Below are positions 8,000-16,414 of a stretch of DNA of 64,000 nt, piece by piece. Origin of the DNA: Rhodococcus tukisamuensis NBRC 100609 (GTDB lineage Bacteria > Actinomycetota > Actinomycetes > Mycobacteriales > Mycobacteriaceae). Position 1 is the stretch's first letter, and every line of letters starts with the position of its first letter. A program made the position numbers and the translations under genes. A model generated the notes under the pieces. It was not told the origin of the DNA. It was given only the letters and a program-made list of their open reading frames with translations, and made no database searches. The stretch is from contig NZ_BCXG01000008.1 of the NCBI RefSeq assembly GCF_001894985.1, positions 124,001 through 188,000 of the forward strand. The letters run 5' to 3'.

Positions 8000-9268
8000 A
8001 TGAACACCACTACGGAGAAGTCGAACACCGGCCTGCTGATCATCGGCGCAAGCCAGGCGGGCGTGCAGTTGGCGGGTTCACTGCGGGCCCTCGGATACGA
8101 GCCGCCGATCACCCTGCTCGGCGAGGAGGACCACCGTCCGTACCAGCGTCCGGCGCTGTCCAAGGACTTCCTGCAGGGCGCGGTGGATTCGGAGTCGCTG
8201 ATCTTCCGGACGGCCGAATACTGGGAGGAACACCGGATCCGCCTCGTCAAGGGCGAGCGGATCACGGTGATCGACAGGGAGTCGGACGGTTCGGGCGTCG
8301 CCACGGCCGCATCGGGGGCGCGCTTCCCGTTCGACCGCTTGGCCCTGACGGTCGGTGCGCGCGCCCGGCACCTGGACCTCGAGGGCAGCGAGCTGTCCGG
8401 GGTCGTGTACCTGCGCAATGCCGACGACGCGCTGGCACTGAAGGCGCTCATGCCGGGCGCGACCGACGTCGTCGTGATCGGCGGTGGGTTCATCGGGCTC
8501 GAGGCGGCCGCGAGCGCACTGAAGATGGGCAAGCGGGTCACCGTTCTGGAGGCCGGACCGCGGCTGGTGGGGCGCGCCGTCGGCCCGGAGACCTCCGAGT
8601 TCTTCCTCGACGCGCACCGCCGGCGGGGCCTCGACATCGAACTGGACGCGCAGATCGCGGCCGTCGAGGGTGTCCACGGCGCCGTCACCGCGGTCCGGAT
8701 GGCCGACGGCCGGGTGATCGCGGCGCAGATCGTGCTCGTGGGCATCGGGGTGATTCCCAACGTCGAGCTGGCACAGTCGCTCGGACTGCTGTGCGACAAC
8801 GGAATTCGTGTCGACGAGTACGCGCTGGCCTCCGACGGCGTGACCGTCGCGGTCGGGGACTGCGCGAACATGCCGAACCCGGTGCCCGGCGCGGCGGCGG
8901 GCGACCGGATCCGCATCGAGAGCGTCAACAACGCGATCGAGCACGCCAAGGTCGCGGCCTACTCGCTCACCGGACGGAGGTCGGAATACGCGGGGATTCC
9001 GTGGTTCTGGTCGAACCAGGCCGACCTGAAGCTGCAGATCGCCGGGCTGTCGACCGGATACGACCACACAGTGGTCCGCCGCGACGACGCCAAGGGCAAG
9101 TTCTCCGTCCTCTACTACCGGTCCGGGCAGATCATCGCCGCGGACTGCGTGAACCACCCGCTCGACTTCATGGCGGTCAAGAATGCCCTGGCCAAGCGCG
9201 GGAACATTCCCGCCGACCTCGCCGCCGAACCCGCCACCGCCCTGAAGACCATCACGACCGCGGCCTGA
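8000..9268 (+). CDS. FAD-dependent NAD(P)H:ferredoxin reductase
   Basis: A 422-residue pyridine nucleotide-disulphide-type reductase of the putidaredoxin-reductase/rubredoxin-reductase class. FAD binding is shown by LLIIGASQAG near the N-terminus and VAVGDCANMPNP near residue 290; the NAD(P)H site is VVVIGGGFIGLEAA in the middle; a reductase C-terminal domain follows. It is the probable CreE counterpart and passes electrons from NAD(P)H to the adjacent ferredoxin. I chose ATG 8000, two bases after the ferredoxin stop; the frame is open further upstream but only as overlap with the ferredoxin gene. Confidence 0.94.
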   Translation: MNTTTEKSNTGLLIIGASQAGVQLAGSLRALGYEPPITLLGEEDHRPYQRPALSKDFLQGAVDSESLIFRTAEYWEEHRIRLVKGERITVIDRESDGSGVATAASGARFPFDRLALTVGARARHLDLEGSELSGVVYLRNADDALALKALMPGATDVVVIGGGFIGLEAAASALKMGKRVTVLEAGPRLVGRAVGPETSEFFLDAHRRRGLDIELDAQIAAVEGVHGAVTAVRMADGRVIAAQIVLVGIGVIPNVELAQSLGLLCDNGIRVDEYALASDGVTVAVGDCANMPNPVPGAAAGDRIRIESVNNAIEHAKVAAYSLTGRRSEYAGIPWFWSNQADLKLQIAGLSTGYDHTVVRRDDAKGKFSVLYYRSGQIIAADCVNHPLDFMAVKNALAKRGNIPADLAAEPATALKTITTAA

Positions 9269-9307
9269 TCGCACCTGGCCCACCGGCCACGAGAACCGAG
9301 GAACACC

Positions 9308-9955
9308 ATGCTCATCACCACCAACCGTCCCGTCGACACCTCGCCGATCGAGCTGTCCGCGGCGGCCGGCACCGACCTCGACCGGATCTGGAAGTCGGTG
9401 ATTCCCGAGACCCGCGCACGCGGCAACGACATTCACCTTCCGATCTCGCTCGCCTACGCAGAACGGCTCTGCGCCGCCCATCCGGAGGCGGACGCACTGC
9501 TGGTGCGGGTGTCGATCCTGCTGCACGACACAGGCTGGGGCCGCGTCGACGAATCACGCATCATCTCCGAAGGATTCAGCGGCGACTGGCGCAAGGCCGA
9601 GATCCGCTTCGAGCACGAGCGGCAGGGCTGCCTCATCGCCGAGGAGGTGCTGCCGCCACTCGGCTACGACGCCGACTTCGTCGGCCGGGTCTGTGCGATA
9701 GTCGACGGCCACGACACCCGCCCCGACGCGAAGTCGCTCGAGGACGCGCTGGTGCGGGACGCGGACCGGTTGTGGCGGTTCTGCTCCACGGGAATCGCGT
9801 TGGCGTCGTCGTGGTTCGCGCTGACCCCCGCCCGCTACTGCGATCGACTCGAGAGCGAGATCGTTCCGGAGTTCAAGACCGAGGCCGCGGTCGCGATCGC
9901 GGCGGCGGACCTGGTCCGCTCGCGGGCACTGCTCAAGACGGAGGTACTGCGGTGA
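9308..9955 (+). CDS. Second HD-domain phosphohydrolase of the operon
   Basis: A 215-residue paralogue of the protein at 1921. It keeps the same metal-ligand pattern: His43, His73-Asp74 (LLHDTGWGRV), His103, His135-Asp136 (DGHDTRP) and the Asp151/153 pair (RDADRLWR). Outside these motifs the two differ, including an insertion around residues 85-97. GAGGAACACC precedes the ATG. Its stop overlaps the GTG of the aldehyde dehydrogenase gene. Two HD hydrolases in one operon suggest either different aryl-phosphate substrates (alcohol versus acid stage) or one catalytic and one regulatory copy; the sequence alone does not decide. Confidence 0.8.
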   Translation: MLITTNRPVDTSPIELSAAAGTDLDRIWKSVIPETRARGNDIHLPISLAYAERLCAAHPEADALLVRVSILLHDTGWGRVDESRIISEGFSGDWRKAEIRFEHERQGCLIAEEVLPPLGYDADFVGRVCAIVDGHDTRPDAKSLEDALVRDADRLWRFCSTGIALASSWFALTPARYCDRLESEIVPEFKTEAAVAIAAADLVRSRALLKTEVLR

Positions 9956-11430
9956 AGGGTGCCGCAGTGACGCGCGACTCGTTGGACCTGCCGTACACCC
10001 ACGTCGACGACATCTTCGTCGACGGGGCGTGGGTGCGGGTGAGCGGCGGCGAGCGCATCGACGTCGTCGACCCGGCTACCGGGGAGGTGTGGGGGTCGGT
10101 GCCCGAGGCCTCCGCGGAGGACGTGGACCGCGCGGTCGGCGCCGCGGACCGCGCGTTCCGCGGCGCCGGGTGGTCCGACCTCGCGCCGTCGGCGCGGGCG
10201 GAGTACCTGCGGCGTTTCGCCGACGAGGTGGTCAAGCGCGCGGAACCGTTGTCCTGGACCAACACCCGCGAGAACGGTAGCCCGATCGCGGAGACCGGCG
10301 GCGCGGCGGCGAACGCGGCGGGGATCCTGCGCTACTTCGCGTCGCTGGCGCCGTACCTCGAGGCCCCGGACGTGCGTCCGTACCCGAACCGGCCGGGCGA
10401 GACCGTCGTCCATCGTGATCCGGTCGGGGTGTGCGCGCTGATCGCGCCGTGGAACTTCCCGATCAACCTGGTCGTCGCGAAGCTGGCGCCGGCGCTGATC
10501 GCCGGCTGCACGGTCGTGATCAAGCCGGCGCAGACCACGCCGTTGTCGATCCGCTTCGTGGTGGACGCGGCGGTGGCGGCCGGGATTCCGGCCGGAGTGA
10601 TCAACCTCGTCACGGGGGCGGGCCGGACCGGCGACCTGCTGGTGCGGCATCCGAAGGTGCGCAAGGTGGCGTTCACCGGCTCCACCGCGGTCGGCCGTCG
10701 GATCGCGGCCGCGTGCGGTGAACTGCTGCGCCCGGTGACCCTCGAACTCGGCGGGAAGTCGTCGGCGATCGTGCTCCCGGACGCCGATCTGGACGCGATG
10801 TCGAACGTGCTGATCCGGTCCTGCATGCGCAACACCGGCCAGACCTGCTACATCGCCACCCGCATCCTCGCGCCGGCGCAGCGGTACGACGAGGTGGTGG
10901 ACATGGTCACCCGCACCGTCGCGGCGGCGAAGCAGGGCGACCCGTTCGACGAGGACACCGAGTTCGGCCCGTCCGCGACCGCGGCCCAGTACGAGACGGT
11001 GCTCGGATTCCTGGAGTCGGCGCGGGCGGAGGGGGCCCGGGTCACGACCGGTGGCACGAAGGCCGAGACCGAGCGCGGCTGGTTCGTCGTGCCGACCGTG
11101 CTCGCCGACGTGACCCCGGACATGCGGGTGGCCCGCGAGGAGATCTTCGGACCTGTCGTCACCGTCACGCGTTACGACACCGTGGACGAGGCGGTGGCCC
11201 TGGCAAACGACACCGAATTCGGCCTGGGCGGCATCGTGTTCGGGCGAGACACCGACGCCGCGATGGCGGTGGCGCGCCGCATCGACACCGGGTCGATCGG
11301 CATCAACTTCTTCGCCTCCAACCACAGCGCCCCGTTCGGTGGTCGCGGGGACTCCGGACTCGGAGTCGAGTTCGGGATCGAGGGCCTGGGTGCCTACCTG
11401 ACGCCGCAGTCGGTGCACCGGACAGGCTGA
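9952..11430 (+). CDS. NAD(P)-dependent aldehyde dehydrogenase
   Basis: A 492-residue ALDH-superfamily enzyme with the general-base Glu265 (TLELGGKSS) and the nucleophile Cys299 (NTGQTC), the usual 34-residue spacing. PWNFP and FTGSTAVG mark the cofactor site. I take GTG 9952, which overlaps the preceding TGA (GTGA coupling); GTG 9967 would shorten it by five residues. As the last structural gene of the operon, it probably oxidises the aldehyde to the carboxylate, the role of CreC in the cresol pathway. It resembles the broad benzaldehyde/aminobutyraldehyde type rather than a specialised family. Confidence 0.92.
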   Translation: MKGAAVTRDSLDLPYTHVDDIFVDGAWVRVSGGERIDVVDPATGEVWGSVPEASAEDVDRAVGAADRAFRGAGWSDLAPSARAEYLRRFADEVVKRAEPLSWTNTRENGSPIAETGGAAANAAGILRYFASLAPYLEAPDVRPYPNRPGETVVHRDPVGVCALIAPWNFPINLVVAKLAPALIAGCTVVIKPAQTTPLSIRFVVDAAVAAGIPAGVINLVTGAGRTGDLLVRHPKVRKVAFTGSTAVGRRIAAACGELLRPVTLELGGKSSAIVLPDADLDAMSNVLIRSCMRNTGQTCYIATRILAPAQRYDEVVDMVTRTVAAAKQGDPFDEDTEFGPSATAAQYETVLGFLESARAEGARVTTGGTKAETERGWFVVPTVLADVTPDMRVAREEIFGPVVTVTRYDTVDEAVALANDTEFGLGGIVFGRDTDAAMAVARRIDTGSIGINFFASNHSAPFGGRGDSGLGVEFGIEGLGAYLTPQSVHRTG

Positions 11431-11444
11431 GAGGTGGCTGCCGA

Positions 11445-11450
11445 TAGGGT
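11445..11450 (+). promoter_or_regulatory. -10 box TAGGGT for the leaderless LuxR-type regulator gene
   Basis: TAGGGT ends 7 nt before GTG 11458, which places the transcription start at or next to the start codon. The same spacing is found before at least nine other genes here. It lies in the 27-nt gap after the aldehyde dehydrogenase stop and gives the regulator its own transcription. Confidence 0.5.
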
Positions 11451-11457
11451 GCAGCGC

Positions 11458-12753
11458 GTGAGCAGTACGACCGCGATCAACGCGACGTGGAGCGCCGAGC
11501 AGCCCCTCCTCGACGGGCTGCGCAGTGTCCTCGTCGGCCCGCTGCCGGAGATCGGTCGGCGGTTCTCGATGCTGCTGGCGCCGCTGTTCCCGCACTCGGC
11601 GCTGGTGATCTTCACCCGCGAGTGCACCGGCCGGCCCCGCAAGGTGGCGGGTGATCCGCGGATCACCGGGCGGGTGACGGTCGCCGAGTTGGATCGGCTA
11701 CGGACCGAACTCGGTCCGGCGCAGCCGGATTCGTCGCGGGCACGGCGCGGGAGCGCGGTCCTCGCGGGGCGCGAACACCCGACGCTCGCGATTCTCGACC
11801 GCACCGACACCCTCCTCGTGATCGTGCCGGGCGACATCGCGGACACCGATACGGACACGGACCTGCTGGCGTCGCTGTTCGCGGTCGTCGCGCTCGGCAT
11901 CACCCTCCAGGTCGGACACGCGAGCCCCGCCTACCTCGCCGAGTCGCGGGCGGCGTCAGCCGAGCGAGCCCGCACCATCGCCGAACTCACCGGGGCGCAT
12001 GCGGCGACGCTCGAGACGATTCTTGCGACGCTGCGCTCACCCGACCTCGACGATGCCCGGGCCCGGGTCACCGCGCGGGAGTCCGCGACGTCGGCGCTGA
12101 TCGGGCTGCGTTCGGCGGTCGATCGGCATCGGGAGCTGGCGGAGGAGGCGGCGACCACCGCGTTCGCCCGGCTGCGCGGCGAACTGCGTGGGCTGGTTCC
12201 GGAGGGTGTCGACGTCGAGCTGGTCGAACCACCGGTGGGCGGCCGGGGCCTTCCCGGGGAGGTCGCCCACGCCGCCCGCGCGGTGGTGCGGGGCGCTGTG
12301 CTGGGTCTGGTGGTACAGCCCGAGCTGCGTCGGCTGCGGGTGTCGTGGGGCAGCGACGGCGCGAGCCTGCTGATCGATGTCCGCGACGACGGCCGCGGCG
12401 TCGCCGACCTCGCTGAGTTGGACAGGCAGCTGCGGCCTCGCGTCGACACCCTCGGCGGCACCTACGAGTCGGAATCGACGCCCGGGTGGGGGTCACGACT
12501 GTCGGCGGTGCTGCCGCTGGATCCGCCGGAGGCGGGGAGCCGGCACACGCTGTCGGTACTGGGGCCGCGCGAGGTGGAGGTACTCGAGCATCTCGTCGCG
12601 GGCCGGCGTAACCGGGTGATCGCGGAGAGGCTTCAGGTCAGCGAGAGCACCGTCAAGTTCCACGTCACGGCGGTGCTCCGCAAGCTCGACGTGGGTACCC
12701 GGGGCGAGGCGGCGGCGGTCGCGGTGGAGGCCGGGGTCCGGCCGGCGCCCTGA
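11458..12753 (+). CDS. LuxR-type regulator fused to a histidine-kinase-like ATPase domain
   Basis: A 431-residue regulator. The N-terminal 150 residues look like a sensory (GAF-like) region. A helical stretch follows (residues about 160-240), then a HATPase_c-like domain (LLIDVRDDGRGV as the ATP-lid box; GTYESESTPGWGSRLSAVLPL as the terminal box, in which G-W-G-S stands out). The C-terminus is a LuxR/GerE helix-turn-helix (LGPREVEVLEHL, then NRVIAERLQVSESTVKFHV). I see no conserved phospho-histidine box. Sensor, ATPase and DNA-binding parts that are normally two proteins are therefore in one chain. GTG 11434 and 11449 are alternative starts; the -10 box favours 11458. It probably controls the Cre-like operon or the mscR gene downstream. 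Confidence 0.82.
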   Translation: MSSTTAINATWSAEQPLLDGLRSVLVGPLPEIGRRFSMLLAPLFPHSALVIFTRECTGRPRKVAGDPRITGRVTVAELDRLRTELGPAQPDSSRARRGSAVLAGREHPTLAILDRTDTLLVIVPGDIADTDTDTDLLASLFAVVALGITLQVGHASPAYLAESRAASAERARTIAELTGAHAATLETILATLRSPDLDDARARVTARESATSALIGLRSAVDRHRELAEEAATTAFARLRGELRGLVPEGVDVELVEPPVGGRGLPGEVAHAARAVVRGAVLGLVVQPELRRLRVSWGSDGASLLIDVRDDGRGVADLAELDRQLRPRVDTLGGTYESESTPGWGSRLSAVLPLDPPEAGSRHTLSVLGPREVEVLEHLVAGRRNRVIAERLQVSESTVKFHVTAVLRKLDVGTRGEAAAVAVEAGVRPAP

Positions 12754-12788
12754 CCTGACTCGACAAACCGGACCCGTCCACCCCGCAC

Positions 12789-12820
12789 TTCGGTCAGGCG
12801 ACACCATCCTTTCGGTCAGG
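12789..12820 (+). repeat. Tandem TTCGGTCAGG sites upstream of mscR
   Basis: The decamer TTCGGTCAGG occurs at 12789-12798 and again at 12811-12820, start to start 22 bp, or two helical turns. The 155-nt gap between the LuxR-type regulator and mscR holds nothing else recognisable. A dimeric activator, perhaps the adjacent LuxR protein, is the likely ligand; this is inferred from spacing and position. Confidence 0.5.
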
Positions 12821-12908
12821 TCGTTGGGGCATGCCGGCCGCGTTACGGTCGACATGCGGGTATCGCACTGTGCGCACTCGCGCCGTCGACAAGTGAGGAG
12901 ACCAGGCC

Positions 12909-13997
12909 ATGCCGCAGCAGGTACGGGGAGTGATCGCGCGCGCCAAGGGTGCACCGGTGGAGATCGCGGAGATCACGATTCCCGATCCAGGCCCGGGCGA
13001 GGTCGTCGTCGCCGTCGCCTCGTGCGGCGTGTGCCACACCGACCTGACCTACCGCGACGGCGGGATCAACGACGAGTACCCCTTCCTGCTCGGCCACGAG
13101 GCCGCGGGAGTCGTCGAAAGTATCGGTGAGGGAGTCGATTCCGTCGAGGTCGGCGATTTCGTCGTGCTCAACTGGCGGGCCGTGTGCGGACAGTGCCGGG
13201 CGTGCAAGCGGGGCCGCCCGCAGTACTGTTTCGACACCTTCAACGCGACGCAGAAGATGACGCTCGAGGACGGCACCGAGCTCTCGCCCGCGCTGGGGAT
13301 CGGCGCGTTCGCGGACAAGACCCTCGTCCACGCGGGACAGTGCACCAAGGTCGACCCGTCCGCGGACCCGGCTGTCGTCGGACTGCTCGGCTGCGGCGTG
13401 ATGGCAGGCATGGGCGCCGCGATGAACACCGGCAACGTCGGCCGCGGCGACTCGGTGGCCGTGATCGGCTGCGGCGGCGTCGGCGACGCGGCGATCATGG
13501 GCTCGCGACTGGCGGGCGCGGGCACGATCATCGCGATCGACCGTGACCCCCGCAAGCTCGAGTGGGCGACGGAACTCGGTGCCACCCACACGATCAACGC
13601 CTCCGAGGTCGAGGACGTCGTCGAGGCCGTGCAGGAGCTCACCGGCGGATTCGGCGCCGACGTCGTCGTCGACGCGGTCGGCCGCCCGGAGACGTGGAAG
13701 CAGGCGTTCTACGCCCGCGACCTCGCCGGCACCGTCGTCCTGGTCGGCGTGCCCACCCCCGACATGACGCTCGAGATGCCGCTGGTCGACTTCTTCTCCC
13801 GCGGCGGCTCGCTCAAGTCGTCCTGGTACGGAGACTGCCTGCCCGAGCGTGACTTCCCGATGCTCGTCGACCTCTACCAGCAGGGTCGGCTGCCGCTGGA
13901 GAAGTTCGTCACCGAGCGGATCGCGCTCGACCAGGTGGAGCAGGCGTTCGAGTCCATGCACCGCGGCGAGGTGCTGCGTTCGGTGGTCGTGCTGTGA
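12909..13997 (+). CDS. mscR: S-(hydroxymethyl)mycothiol dehydrogenase / S-nitrosomycothiol reductase
   Basis: A 362-residue class-III-type zinc alcohol dehydrogenase that oxidises the mycothiol-formaldehyde adduct and can reduce S-nitrosomycothiol. Catalytic zinc ligands include Cys42 (GVCHTD) and His63 (GHEAAG). The structural zinc is held by Cys93, Cys96, Cys99 and Cys107 ([15 protein letters not shown]). The NAD site is [11 protein letters not shown]. The sequence closely follows my recollection of Mycobacterium tuberculosis Rv2259 throughout. GTGAGGAGA precedes ATG 12909. Its stop overlaps the start of an MBL-fold gene, the same pairing as Rv2259-Rv2260. In this island it may handle formaldehyde or simply serve as the alcohol dehydrogenase step. 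Confidence 0.9.
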   Translation: MPQQVRGVIARAKGAPVEIAEITIPDPGPGEVVVAVASCGVCHTDLTYRDGGINDEYPFLLGHEAAGVVESIGEGVDSVEVGDFVVLNWRAVCGQCRACKRGRPQYCFDTFNATQKMTLEDGTELSPALGIGAFADKTLVHAGQCTKVDPSADPAVVGLLGCGVMAGMGAAMNTGNVGRGDSVAVIGCGGVGDAAIMGSRLAGAGTIIAIDRDPRKLEWATELGATHTINASEVEDVVEAVQELTGGFGADVVVDAVGRPETWKQAFYARDLAGTVVLVGVPTPDMTLEMPLVDFFSRGGSLKSSWYGDCLPERDFPMLVDLYQQGRLPLEKFVTERIALDQVEQAFESMHRGEVLRSVVVL

Positions 13998-14656
13998 GTG
14001 CCGGGGCGAGCGGAGCGACGGGGAATCGACACAGCCTGCGGGTGGACCGCGTCGTCACCTCCGGGACGTTCGAACTCGACGGCGGAACCTGGGAGGTGGA
14101 CAACAACATCTGGCTGATCGGTGACGACTCGGAGGTGGTGATCGTCGACGCCGCCCACACCGCGCAGCCGATCGTCGACGCGGTCGGTGGGCGGAAGGTG
14201 GTCGCGATCGTCTGCACCCACGGCCACAACGACCACGTCACCGTCGCACCGGAACTGGCGGAGCGACTCGACGCCCCGATCCTGCTGCACCCGGCCGACG
14301 ACGTGCTCTGGCGAATGACACACCCCGAGGTCGCGCACCGGTCGCTCGAGGACGGGCAGCGGATCGCGGTGGCGGGCACCGAGATCCAGGCGATCCACAC
14401 GCCCGGTCACTCGCCGGGCTCGACCTGCCTGTACCTGCCGGAGGCGGGGGAGTTGTTCTCCGGCGACACCCTGTTCTCCGGGGGACCCGGCGCCACCGGC
14501 CGCTCCTACTCGGACTTCCCGACGATCATCGGCTCGATCCGGGACCGGCTTTTCGCCCTGCCGGCCGAGACGACGGTGCGGACCGGGCACGGCGACGGCA
14601 CCACCATCGGCACCGAGGCCCCGCACCTCGAGGAGTGGATCGCCCGAGGCAACTGA
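13994..14656 (+). CDS. MBL-fold metallo-hydrolase paired with MscR
   Basis: A 220-residue metallo-beta-lactamase-fold protein. The metal motif is THGHNDH, followed by a downstream His in HTPGHSPGS and an Asp in FSGDTLF. Small glyoxalase-II-like proteins of this type hydrolyse thioesters. Beside mscR it is expected to cleave S-formylmycothiol to formate and mycothiol, completing formaldehyde detoxification; that is inference from pairing. The GTG start overlaps the mscR stop (GTGA). A strong terminator hairpin follows the gene, closing this transcription unit. Confidence 0.87.
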   Translation: MSAGASGATGNRHSLRVDRVVTSGTFELDGGTWEVDNNIWLIGDDSEVVIVDAAHTAQPIVDAVGGRKVVAIVCTHGHNDHVTVAPELAERLDAPILLHPADDVLWRMTHPEVAHRSLEDGQRIAVAGTEIQAIHTPGHSPGSTCLYLPEAGELFSGDTLFSGGPGATGRSYSDFPTIIGSIRDRLFALPAETTVRTGHGDGTTIGTEAPHLEEWIARGN

Positions 14657-14665
14657 CGCGAAGGT

Positions 14666-14696
14666 GCCGCCGCCGGTGCTGTGCACCGGCGGCGGC
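14666..14696 (+). terminator. Terminator hairpin after the mscR-MBL unit
   Basis: A perfect 14-bp GC-only-rich inverted repeat (14666-14679 and 14683-14696) with a 3-nt loop begins 10 nt past the stop. There is no run of T, as is common in high-GC actinobacteria. It separates this unit from the convergent tetR gene. Confidence 0.75.
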
Positions 14697-14759
14697 GCGT
14701 CGACCGTCGGAACGGCGGTGGCGGGCCCGGCATCACGGTGCCTGGCGATGCGAACACGG

Positions 14760-15398
14760 CTACGGGCAGATGGCGGCGATGACCGTTCGTGTCATCCAGT
14801 CCGCATACCTGTCGAGCGTCCATCCCCTTTCGAGGACAAGTCGCTCGTAGATGTCGATCGCGAGGTAGATCCACAGCACATCGCGCACCTCGTCGACTTC
14901 GATGCCGGGGCGAAGTCGGCCGGTCGCCAGCAGGTTACGTCCGAGCATCTCCATTCCGGTCAGGCCTTCATCGTTGAGTTGCTGCCAGACCGGGATCAGC
15001 GAGTCGTCCACATGCCGTCCGTCGCGAATCAGGATCAGCACCTTGGCGGACCGCTGCTGGCGCTGTGCCAGACCGTGGACGAACATCTCGATCTTGCGGC
15101 GCACATCAGGCTCGGCGAACATCGCCTGCTGCTCGGGTCGGTCGGCGACAGACACCGACTCGTCGTCACCGGCGATCGCGAGATCGAACACCGCCTTCGC
15201 CAGCGAAGCCTTGCTCCCGAAGGCTTTGTACAGGCCCTTTACCGAGACGCCCGCCCGATCGGCGACCGCCGCCATTGTGGTGGCCCGGAAGCCGTCACGC
15301 TCGAACAACTCATGTGCGGCGACTACCACCGCGCGCCGTCTTTCGCGGGACTGCCGCTGCCTGCCGGATGCGTCGTAGCGCCTCTTGACGTCGGCCAT
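14760..15398 (-). CDS. TetR-family transcriptional regulator
   Basis: A 212-residue TetR repressor. The N-terminal helix-turn-helix is typical (FRATTMAAVADRAGVSVKGL, about residues 35-54), and the C-terminal half is a helical ligand-binding domain that I cannot assign to a subfamily. ATG 15398 is chosen because GGAG lies 5 nt upstream; ATG 15410 has no such site. The gene diverges from a hemerythrin-like gene. Its own promoter contains a 19-bp palindrome in the spacer, so it is probably autorepressed and may also control the hemerythrin gene 178 bp beyond the palindrome. Confidence 0.92.
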   Translation of the reverse strand: MADVKRRYDASGRQRQSRERRRAVVVAAHELFERDGFRATTMAAVADRAGVSVKGLYKAFGSKASLAKAVFDLAIAGDDESVSVADRPEQQAMFAEPDVRRKIEMFVHGLAQRQQRSAKVLILIRDGRHVDDSLIPVWQQLNDEGLTGMEMLGRNLLATGRLRPGIEVDEVRDVLWIYLAIDIYERLVLERGWTLDRYADWMTRTVIAAICP

Positions 15399-15410
15399 CA
15401 CCGCTCCCAT

Positions 15411-15438
15411 ACTTTAGGTACAACCTAGTTGTACCCAA
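15411..15438 (-). promoter_or_regulatory. tetR promoter with a TetR-type operator filling the spacer
   Basis: GGTACAAC-CTA-GTTGTACC (15417-15435) is a perfect palindrome with a 3-nt centre. On the minus strand it sits between a candidate -35 TTGGGT (15438-15433) and -10 TAAAGT (15416-15411), with 16 bp between them. A repressor bound here would block the tetR promoter directly. The neighbouring TetR protein is the obvious ligand. Confidence 0.65.
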
Positions 15439-15613
15439 TATACGCAATCCGGAATGCCACGCCATTCCACTGGTCGACCCGTCCCTTTGAGCGGGGTCGA
15501 CCGCTATGGCCGCGATGTCCGGTGCGCCTTCGAGAACGTGGTCAACAGGGCGGGGCGCGACGCATTCGATTCGCCTTTGACCGCTCGGCGCGGACGAAGG
15601 GAAGGACAGTGCC

Positions 15614-16336
15614 ATGAGGGCAAGGAGCGGGGAGCGCCGTGAAACCGATCTGCGCACCGCCGCCAAGATGCGGAACATGGGGATCGTTCACAGCGCGCTT
15701 CGCCGCGACCTGGAACGAACCCGCCTCACACTCGAGACTCAGCCGTACCCGGAGGGCCGACGCCGTCGAGCGCTGGCATCGCACGTCCTGTGGGTGATGA
15801 ACGTCCTGCACATGCACCACACCGCCGAGGACGCCGGGTTGTGGCCACTGATCCGGGTCAAGAATCCGTCGGCGGGTGCACTGCTCGACGAAATGGATGC
15901 CGACCACAAGCGGATCGCTCCCGCGATGCGCCGGGTGGAGGAGGCCGCACGGGCCTACCACGACGACGGGTCCACGCGGGAAGGCGTGCTTGCGGCGCTG
16001 GCCGGACTCGGCGACGTCCTTCTGCCGCACCTGAGGCGCGAAGAACGGGAGATGATGCCAATCGTCGGATCCGCACTGACGACCGACGAGTACCTCGCAG
16101 TAGAGACGGAGTACTTCGTCAAGCCGAAGGGCTTCAGGGAACTGGGAGCCGAAGCGCCCTGGATCGTCGACGGACTCCCGCCGGAGGACCGCGAGGTGAT
16201 CATGGGCGTGATCCCCGCCATTCCCCGCTTCGTACTCCTGCACGGTTTCGGGCCGGGTTACCGCCGCAGGTCTGCCCTGCTGTGGGGGGACGGACCGGCG
16301 GCTGCCGTGCCGTCGCTCAAGCTCTCGCCGGCCTGA
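15614..16336 (+). CDS. Hemerythrin-like (HHE) cation-binding protein
   Basis: A 240-residue helical protein with a hemerythrin/HHE domain in residues 20-160. Likely di-iron ligands include His26, the HMHHTAED cluster (His66-Glu72), His98 (DADHKR) and the HLRREEREMMP motif. Such domains bind a non-haem di-iron centre that senses or handles O2, NO or peroxide. The C-terminal 80 residues are not part of the HHE domain and show no motif that I recognise. GAAGGA lies upstream of ATG 15614. It diverges from tetR. Its function in this island is unknown; oxygen or radical handling beside an oxygenase system is plausible. Confidence 0.83.
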   Translation: MRARSGERRETDLRTAAKMRNMGIVHSALRRDLERTRLTLETQPYPEGRRRRALASHVLWVMNVLHMHHTAEDAGLWPLIRVKNPSAGALLDEMDADHKRIAPAMRRVEEAARAYHDDGSTREGVLAALAGLGDVLLPHLRREEREMMPIVGSALTTDEYLAVETEYFVKPKGFRELGAEAPWIVDGLPPEDREVIMGVIPAIPRFVLLHGFGPGYRRRSALLWGDGPAAAVPSLKLSPA

Positions 16337-16414
16337 CCTCGCGAGGTTCGGCGCGCCGCAGGATCCAATGCTGCCTCCAGAGGGGTGGGGGCATGGTCGG
16401 GCGGACTCGGGACC

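Noticed and set aside
12909-13997. Calling the zinc dehydrogenase the CreG alcohol dehydrogenase
   Set aside because: It follows Rv2259 (mscR) closely and is paired with the same MBL partner, so the mycothiol-dependent formaldehyde dehydrogenase is the better call. A secondary role in the pathway is not excluded.
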